A DNA stretch of 5,812 bases, from NCBI GenBank assembly GCA_938039195.1, contig CALHVK010000061.1:1-5812 (forward strand), given 5' to 3'. Source of the DNA: an uncultured Carnobacteriaceae bacterium (GTDB taxonomy: Bacteria; Bacillota; Bacilli; Lactobacillales; Aerococcaceae). The stretch's first letter is position 1. Each line of letters starts with the position of its first letter. Position numbers and translations under genes: made by a program. The notes beneath the pieces were generated by a model. It searched no databases. It was given only the letters and a program-made list of their open reading frames with translations, and was not told the origin of the DNA. This document shows, piece by piece, positions 1-4,500 of the stretch.

Positions 1-1
1 G

Positions 2-190
2 AAACCAACTCCAGATCCAGAGAAGCCAACTCCAGATCCAGAGAAACCAACTCCAGATCCAGAGAAACCAACTCCAGATCCAGAGAAGCCAACTCCAGAT
101 CCAGAGAAACCAACTCCAGATCCAGAGAAACCAACTCCAGATCCAGAGAAGCCAACTCCAGATCCAGAGAAACCAACTCCAAATCCAGAA
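2..190 (+). repeat. 21-bp tandem repeat encoding KPTPDPE stalk
   Basis: Nine tandem 21-base units start at 2, 23, 44, 65, 86, 107, 128, 149 and 170, each encoding KPTPDPE. The first eight are identical except for the Lys codon (AAA or AAG). The ninth has Asn for Asp and GAA for GAG, and a decayed tenth (KPTPDQP) follows at 191-211. The array continues past the left edge, so its true copy number is unknown. Pro at every second position with alternating charge suggests an extended, rigid wall-spanning stalk (inference). Near-identity at the DNA level points to recent expansion or ongoing homogenisation. Confidence 0.97.
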
Positions 191-898
191 AAACCAACAC
201 CAGACCAACCAGCTGTAGAATTGCCTCTATACGAAACAGATGGTGTGAAGGTAACGGTTGATAAGGAAAAAGGTATTGCGAGATTCGAAGACGAAAACGG
301 AGATACTCCAGTAGTCGTTGAAGTACCAACTAAACTTCTTGATAAGAACATTAAGAAGCTTAAAGTTGAAAAAGTGGACGAAACAATTAAAGGTCTTGAA
401 GGAAAAGAATATCAAGGTTATGAAATTACTTTCGTTGACAAAGATGATAAACCAGTTCGTGTTGAAGGGGAAGCGAAAGTAACATTCCCTGTTGATAAAG
501 AAGTAGATGGAGCTTACTTCGTAACAAGTGATACAAAAGAAGTGAAAGAAACAGTTGAATTCTCTAATGGAGAAAACAAAGTCGTTACACTTAACGTTAA
601 ACACTTCAGTTTATACGCAGTTACATTTAAAGTTGCCGCTAGTGAAACACCAGCAACTCCAACTACTCCAGCAACACCAGAAACACCTACTACACAAGTT
701 TCACAAGCAACACCAGCTGCATCAAGTGAAAAACCAGGAGAAAATAAACCAGCTCCAGTTTCACAAGCAGCAGGAGAAGCAAAAGAAACATTACCAAATA
801 CAGGGGTAGCAGATGCAACTCCAGGAATCCTTGGAGGAATTCTTGCAGCTCTTGGTGGATTAGGCCTAGCCGTTCCTAAAAAAGGTAAAAGAGACTAG
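2..898 (+). CDS. LPXTG cell-wall-anchored surface protein, 3' part (5' truncated)
   Basis: The frame is open from the left edge to TAG at 896-898, giving 298 visible residues; the start lies outside the window. A TTG at 221 in this frame is not a credible start because the same frame carries the repeat upstream. Order of parts: a KPTPDPE stalk (residues 1-63, then a degenerate unit), a charged beta-rich domain (about 76-217, ending in VKHFSLYAVTFK, a pattern I associate with C-terminal domains of Gram-positive surface proteins, family not identified), a Pro/Thr/Ala/Gln linker (about 217-260), LPNTG at 264-268, a Gly/Ala/Leu-rich hydrophobic segment and a basic KKGKRD tail. By family knowledge, sortase A cleaves between T and G and links the protein to peptidoglycan, so the stalk would hold an unseen N-terminal domain away from the wall. 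That domain's role (adhesin, enzyme or other) cannot be told here. Anchoring is near certain; function is unknown. Confidence 0.93.
   Translation, partial: KPTPDPEKPTPDPEKPTPDPEKPTPDPEKPTPDPEKPTPDPEKPTPDPEKPTPDPEKPTPNPEKPTPDQPAVELPLYETDGVKVTVDKEKGIARFEDENGDTPVVVEVPTKLLDKNIKKLKVEKVDETIKGLEGKEYQGYEITFVDKDDKPVRVEGEAKVTFPVDKEVDGAYFVTSDTKEVKETVEFSNGENKVVTLNVKHFSLYAVTFKVAASETPATPTTPATPETPTTQVSQATPAASSEKPGENKPAPVSQAAGEAKETLPNTGVADATPGILGGILAALGGLGLAVPKKGKRD
791..895 (+). other. C-terminal sortase sorting signal (LPNTG, hydrophobic segment, basic tail)
   Basis: LPNTG is encoded at 791-805. It is followed by a hydrophobic stretch of about 20 residues (GILGGILAALGGLGLAV) and a short positive tail (KKGKRD) directly before the stop. 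These are the three parts of a canonical cell-wall sorting signal in the right order and spacing. The membrane segment is rich in Gly and Ala but still long enough to act as a retention signal. Confidence 0.95.
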
Positions 899-971
899 GA
901 ACAAACGAAAACATCGAATGCATTGGACACTCCTAACCGGTCCAAACCATTTGTAAAAGTAGTCTGCCCTT

Positions 972-1007
972 AAACCGGTTCACAATGTGAGCCGGTTTTC
1001 TCTTTTT
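972..1007 (+). terminator. Rho-independent terminator of the LPXTG gene
   Basis: A 12-bp stem pairs 972-983 (aaaccggttcac) with 987-998 (gtgagccggttt), with one U-G wobble and a 3-base loop. The T-rich run tctcttttt follows at 999-1007. It lies about 75 bases after the stop of the surface protein gene and just before the ileS promoter, so it separates the two units. Confidence 0.9.
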
Positions 1008-1021
1008 GTAGATGGAAAATC

Positions 1022-1050
1022 TTGCAAAATCGTTTCAAATAGCGTAAAAT
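1022..1050 (+). promoter_or_regulatory. Probable sigma-A promoter of ileS
   Basis: The -35 candidate is TTGCAA at 1022-1027 (4 of 6 consensus bases) and the -10 candidate is TAAAAT at 1045-1050 (5 of 6), with an ideal 17-base spacer. The inferred start of transcription is near 1057, a few bases before the first strand of T-box Stem I. Its place between the previous terminator and the T-box leader supports the call. Confidence 0.7.
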
Positions 1051-1056
1051 TTATCT

Positions 1057-1297
1057 ATTCGATGAAGAGAACAAATTGTATAAATATACTTTGTAGAGAG
1101 CCGATTATGGGTGGAAGATTGGCAGTCCCTGTTTATAGCAAGAATCATCTCTTAGAAACTTTTCTGAAATACACGTTAGAGTAAGAAAGGTCGCTTAAAT
1201 GGCGTTAACAATTTACCTAGGCAAACGAAATTCGTTTGTAAATTTGGGTGGTACCGCGGAAGTTATTTCGCCCCTGCAACTGGCAGGGGCTTTTTTT
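1057..1297 (+). promoter_or_regulatory. T-box riboswitch leader of ileS (specifier ATC, Ile)
   Basis: The T-box core gggtggtaccgcgg lies at 1246-1259. Stem I can be built by hand: lower helix 1065-1070 with 1148-1153; a specifier loop; helix 1079-1086 with 1130-1137; AGAGAG at 1095-1100; apical helix 1100-1105 with 1118-1123, with GGTGGAA (1110-1116) in its loop. The 3' side of the specifier loop reads ATC (1144-1146) followed by A, the usual purine after a specifier. ATC is an Ile codon, which matches the downstream gene. In the antiterminator, GGG 1246-1248 pairs with CCC 1272-1274, TGGTACC 1249-1255 is the bulge, and GCGGAA 1256-1261 pairs with TTTCGC 1266-1271. TGGT fits a tRNA 3' end ACCA, as expected for a tRNA-Ile with discriminator A. 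Uncharged tRNA-Ile should stabilise this form and allow ileS transcription. Start and exact folds are hand-derived. Confidence 0.95.
1270..1297 (+). terminator. T-box-controlled attenuator terminator
   Basis: A perfect 8-bp stem pairs gcccctgc (1270-1277) with gcaggggc (1283-1290) across a 5-base loop, followed by seven Ts (1291-1297). Its 5' arm takes bases 1270-1274, which the antiterminator also needs, so the two structures exclude each other. When tRNA-Ile is charged, this hairpin should form and stop transcription 53 bases before the ileS start codon. Confidence 0.93.
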
Positions 1298-1350
1298 ATG
1301 CTTTCGAGTAAAAAAGATGAAAAAAGCAGTCAAACAAAGGAGGAAATTCA

Positions 1351-4140
1351 ATGAAGATGAAGGAAACATTGCAAATTGGGAAAACAGAATTCCCAATGCG
1401 TGGGAACTTGCCAACAAAAGAAGTGGATTATCAAAAAGAATGGGAAGAAGCAGACGTTTACGGACAACGTCAGGCAAAGAATGAAGGGAAACCATCATTC
1501 GTGCTTCATGATGGACCACCATATGCCAATGGTGCAGTTCATATGGGACATGCCTTAAATAAAATTTCGAAGGACTTTATCGTTCGTAGTAAATCAATGA
1601 GCGGATTCCGTGCACCGTATGTACCAGGATGGGATACACACGGACTTCCAATCGAACAAGCGTTAGCAAACGCTGAAGGGGTTGATCGTAAAAAATTATC
1701 AGTGGCTGAATTCCGTAAATTATGTGCGGAGTACGCATTACGCCAAGTGGACAACCAACGTGCTGAATTCAAACGTTTAGGGGTTACAGGTACATGGGAT
1801 AATCCATACTTAACACTTCAACCAGAATTCGAAGCAGAACAAATTCGTGTATTTGGTAAAATGGCTGAAAATGGCTATATTTACAAAGGATTAAAACCAA
1901 TTTACTGGTCTCCATCAAGTGAATCTTCACTTGCCGAAGCAGAAATTGAATATAAAGACGTAGAAAGCCCATCAATTTATGTGGCGTTCAAAGTGAAAGA
2001 CGGAAAAGGTATTGTATCAGAAGATGCGTCATTCGTGATTTGGACAACAACTCCTTGGACACTTCCTGCAAACTTAGGGATCTTCGTGCATCCTGACTAT
2101 GAATATGCAGAAGTGAAAACAGACAAAGGGACTTTTGTAGTAGCAAAAGAGCTTGTAAACTCTCTTGCAGAAACATTAGGCTGGGAATCTGTAGAAGTGC
2201 TAAAAGAATTCCGTGGAACTGAATTGGAATATGCGACAGCATGGCATCCATTCTACGAACGTGAATCTCTTGTAATGGTTGGAGACTATGTAACTCTTGA
2301 TGCAGGGACTGGTTTAGTTCACTCAGCACCTGGACACGGGGAAGACGACTATTACTACTCACGTAAATATAACTTAGATGTATTGTCACCAGTAGACAAT
2401 CAAGGGCACTATACGGCAGAAGCTCCTGGTTTTGAAGGAATGTTCTATGCAAAAGCAAACAAAGTCATCACAGACCTATTAGCTGAAAATGGTTCATTAT
2501 TAAACCTAAGCTATTTCGTTCATAGCTATCCACATGACTGGAGAACGAAGAAACCAGTAATCTTCCGTGCAACTCCACAATGGTTTGCGTCAATTGATGC
2601 TTTCCGTCAAGATATCTTAGATGTGATTGAAAATGATGTGAAATGGTACCACCCATCAGGGCAAGTACGTATTTACAATATGGTTCGTGACCGTGGCGAC
2701 TGGGTAATCTCTCGTCAACGTGTATGGGGGGTTCCACTTCCTGTATTCTATGGTGAAAACGGAGAACCAATTATCACTCCAGAAACAATCGAACATGTTG
2801 CAAAATTAGTGGAAGAATTCGGTTCTGACGTATGGTTCGAGCGTGAAGCAAAAGACCTATTGCCAGAAGGATTCACACATCCAAGCAGTCCAAACGGCAC
2901 ATTTACAAAAGAAATGGATATCATGGACGTATGGTTCGACTCAGGTAGCTCACATGCTGGTGTATTATGTATTCGTCCAGAGTTAGAATTCCCAGCTGAT
3001 TTATACTTAGAAGGATCAGACCAATATCGTGGATGGTTCAACTCAAGTTTAACAACAAGTGTAGCAGTTCATAAGAAAGCTCCATATAAAGCCGTTCTTT
3101 CTCAAGGGTTCGTAATGGACGGAGAAGGCAAGAAGATGAGTAAATCTCTAGGAAACGTCATCTCACCTGCAAAAGAAATGCAAACAAAAGGGGCAGACAT
3201 TATCCGTCTATGGGTATCTTCTGTGGACTACGAATCAGACGTACGTATCAGTACTGAAATCTTAAACCAAGTATCTGAAGCATACCGTAAGATCCGTAAT
3301 ACAATGCGCTTTATGTTAGCGAACACTACAGACTTCGAACCATCTAAACATGCCGTAGCGTTTAAAGACCTACGTACTGTTGACCAATACATGATGATTC
3401 GTTTCAATGATGTTGTGAAGACAATTGAAGAAGCCTATGAAAAATATGAATTCTCAACAATCTATCAAACAGTGATGAACTTCTGTACCGTTGATTTATC
3501 ACAATTCTACTTAGACTTTGCTAAAGACGTTGTGTATATCGAACACGAAGATAACTACGAACGTCGTGCAATGCAAACAGTAATTTACGATATCTTAGTG
3601 AAATTAACGAAATTACTAAGCCCAATCTTAGTTCACACGAGTGAAGAAGTTTGGAAATACTTGAAGGAAGAAGAAGCTTATGTTCAATTAGCTGAATTCC
3701 CAACAGTAGAAAGCTACGAAAATGCAGAAGAAGTAGTAGCACAATGGGCTGAATTCTTCAAAGTTCGTAACACTGCTTTGAAAGCTTTAGAAGAAGCTCG
3801 TAACGAGAAATTAATCGGTAAGAACTTCGAAGCAAAAGTAACGCTATATCCATCTAATGAAGTTCGTACTTTATTAGAAAGCTTAAACACAAATGTAGCT
3901 CAATTATTCATCGTTAGTGAATTAGAAGTGGCTGCAGAAGGCGTTGAAGCTCCTGCAAATGCAGTTGAAGGTGAAGGCGTGAAAGTCGTTGTTGAACATG
4001 CTAAAGGTGAAACTTGCGAACGTTGCCGTGCTGTGAAGATTGAAGTAGGAACATTAGAAGATGCTCCAACTTTATGTAATCGTTGTGCAGCAATTGTGCG
4101 TGAATACTTCCCAGAAGCGCTTGTTCCTGAAGAAGAATAA
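1351..4140 (+). CDS. ileS: Isoleucyl-tRNA synthetase (IleRS), complete
   Basis: This cytoplasmic class I synthetase activates isoleucine with ATP and charges tRNA-Ile. The 929 residues fit bacterial type 1 IleRS (about 920-940). Signature HMGH is at 64-67, within PPYANGAVHMGH. The CP1 editing domain, which hydrolyses Val-tRNA-Ile, carries WTTTPWTLP at 231-239 and GTGLVHSAPGHGEDDY at 319-334; D333 probably matches the conserved editing Asp. WVISRQR is at 451-457, DVWFDSGSS at 526-534 and KMSKS at 595-599. A helical anticodon-binding region (about 640-830) precedes a C-terminal zinc knuckle with C889, C892, C909 and C912. The longer, mupirocin-resistant type 2 form (about 1,020 residues or more) is unlikely on length and zinc-domain grounds. 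The start is ATG 1351 because aaaggagga (1336-1344) lies 6 bases upstream; ATG 1357 is possible but less well placed. Two in-frame TAA codons end the gene (4138-4143). It appears to be a single-gene unit under the T-box. No key residue is missing. Confidence 0.98.
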   Translation: MKMKETLQIGKTEFPMRGNLPTKEVDYQKEWEEADVYGQRQAKNEGKPSFVLHDGPPYANGAVHMGHALNKISKDFIVRSKSMSGFRAPYVPGWDTHGLPIEQALANAEGVDRKKLSVAEFRKLCAEYALRQVDNQRAEFKRLGVTGTWDNPYLTLQPEFEAEQIRVFGKMAENGYIYKGLKPIYWSPSSESSLAEAEIEYKDVESPSIYVAFKVKDGKGIVSEDASFVIWTTTPWTLPANLGIFVHPDYEYAEVKTDKGTFVVAKELVNSLAETLGWESVEVLKEFRGTELEYATAWHPFYERESLVMVGDYVTLDAGTGLVHSAPGHGEDDYYYSRKYNLDVLSPVDNQGHYTAEAPGFEGMFYAKANKVITDLLAENGSLLNLSYFVHSYPHDWRTKKPVIFRATPQWFASIDAFRQDILDVIENDVKWYHPSGQVRIYNMVRDRGDWVISRQRVWGVPLPVFYGENGEPIITPETIEHVAKLVEEFGSDVWFEREAKDLLPEGFTHPSSPNGTFTKEMDIMDVWFDSGSSHAGVLCIRPELEFPADLYLEGSDQYRGWFNSSLTTSVAVHKKAPYKAVLSQGFVMDGEGKKMSKSLGNVISPAKEMQTKGADIIRLWVSSVDYESDVRISTEILNQVSEAYRKIRNTMRFMLANTTDFEPSKHAVAFKDLRTVDQYMMIRFNDVVKTIEEAYEKYEFSTIYQTVMNFCTVDLSQFYLDFAKDVVYIEHEDNYERRAMQTVIYDILVKLTKLLSPILVHTSEEVWKYLKEEEAYVQLAEFPTVESYENAEEVVAQWAEFFKVRNTALKALEEARNEKLIGKNFEAKVTLYPSNEVRTLLESLNTNVAQLFIVSELEVAAEGVEAPANAVEGEGVKVVVEHAKGETCERCRAVKIEVGTLEDAPTLCNRCAAIVREYFPEALVPEEE

Positions 4141-4149
4141 TAAAAATTT

Positions 4150-4182
4150 AACTGAGTCGAAGCAATTCGGCTCAGTTTTTTT
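4150..4182 (+). terminator. Rho-independent terminator of ileS
   Basis: A 12-bp stem pairs aactgagtcgaa (4150-4161) with ttcggctcagtt (4166-4177), with one U-G wobble and a GCAA (GNRA-type) tetraloop. Seven Ts cover 4176-4182. It begins 9 bases after the ileS stop codon. Confidence 0.95.
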
Positions 4183-4208
4183 CAAATTGTGTTCAAAATA
4201 ACCATGTT

Positions 4209-4249
4209 GAAGGGGTGAATTAGAATAATTCTAGTTCACTCCTTTTTTT
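4209..4249 (+). terminator. Second, tandem rho-independent terminator
   Basis: A 15-bp stem pairs aggggtgaattagaa (4211-4225) with ttctagttcactcct (4229-4243), with two G-U pairs, a 3-base loop and seven Ts at 4243-4249. The T-run is only on the + strand, so it acts on rightward transcription. It lies about 27 bases beyond the first ileS terminator with no gene between them. It is probably a back-up; it could also end a short unrecognised transcript. Confidence 0.88.
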
Positions 4250-4266
4250 ACCGTTCTATCAATGTT

Positions 4267-4296
4267 TTGATGCGAAAAAGAGAGCGAATTTATAAA
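4267..4296 (+). promoter_or_regulatory. Possible distal promoter for the GH16 gene
   Basis: TTGATG at 4267-4272 and TATAAA at 4291-4296 are 18 bases apart, a reasonable sigma-A pair by eye. It lies just after the second terminator and would give a 5' leader of about 200 bases. Chance matches are common in DNA this AT-rich. Confidence 0.4.
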
Positions 4297-4420
4297 CAAA
4301 AGGAAACTTTCACCTCCATACTTTCTTTAAATTTCAATCAAAATCATACTTATTTAGCAATTTTACTATAGTTTTAAAAAATTAATTTCATAAGCCTGTC
4401 AGGAAATGTTCTTACCCAGT

Positions 4421-4435
4421 TTAGATAATGTCTAA
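4421..4435. repeat. Short inverted repeat upstream of the GH16 gene
   Basis: TTAGA (4421-4425) and TCTAA (4431-4435) form a perfect 5-bp dyad around TAATG. It could be a regulator binding site because it lies in the presumed control region 65-80 bases before the start codon. Five-base arms made mostly of A and T also arise easily by chance. Confidence 0.25.
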
Positions 4436-4466
4436 TGTGAGAAAAGGGGTTTAAATTTTCCTTTCT

Positions 4467-4472
4467 TATAAT
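4467..4472 (+). promoter_or_regulatory. Possible proximal -10 element for the GH16 gene
   Basis: A perfect TATAAT lies 28 bases before the start codon, but the bases 16-18 upstream (around aagggg) do not resemble a -35 element and there is no TGn extension. If it is used, an activator may be needed. It is an alternative to the distal promoter candidate. Confidence 0.3.
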
Positions 4473-4500
4473 TAATAGAACAATCAATAGGAGAACAAGT

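Larger units (their letters stand above)
4250..4500 (+). other. AT-rich upstream region of the GH16 gene
   Basis: The 360 bases between ileS and the next gene hold the two terminators and then this AT-rich stretch. I see no gene in it. Its content is two weak promoter candidates, a short inverted repeat at 4421-4435, and a ribosome binding site aggaga at 4489-4494 placed 6 bases before ATG 4501. The length of the stretch suggests regulation of the GH16 gene, but no known operator was recognised. Confidence 0.6.

Noticed and set aside
2..190. CRISPR array
   Set aside because: The repeat has no unique spacers and is in frame with an LPXTG protein, so it is a coding tandem repeat.
227..604. Long reverse-strand frame opposite the surface protein gene
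   Set aside because: It is Phe- and Asn-rich, has no ribosome binding site, and lies wholly opposite a convincing coding region.
221..898. A separate gene starting at TTG 221
   Set aside because: The same frame is open without a break back to the left edge and encodes the KPTPDPE repeat, and there is no ribosome binding site before 221.
923..945. Inverted repeat ttggac / gtccaa as a terminator or operator
   Set aside because: It has only 6 bp around an 11-base loop and no T-run; the stronger hairpin at 972-1007 explains termination.
1022..1039. Catabolite-responsive (cre) site overlapping the ileS promoter
   Set aside because: The central CG and flanking A/T look suggestive, but the outer TG and CA positions of the consensus are missing.
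1109..1117. gggtggaag as a second T-box core
   Set aside because: It shares GGGTGG with the true core but lacks ACCGCGG and a following terminator; it fits the apical loop of Stem I.
987..1184. Forward 65-codon frame over the ileS promoter and Stem I
   Set aside because: It starts at GTG inside the terminator hairpin, and the region is explained by terminator, promoter and T-box.
4270..4371. 33-codon frame (MRKRERIYKQKE...) upstream of the GH16 gene
   Set aside because: There is no ribosome binding site, and it lies in AT-rich DNA with no coding signal.
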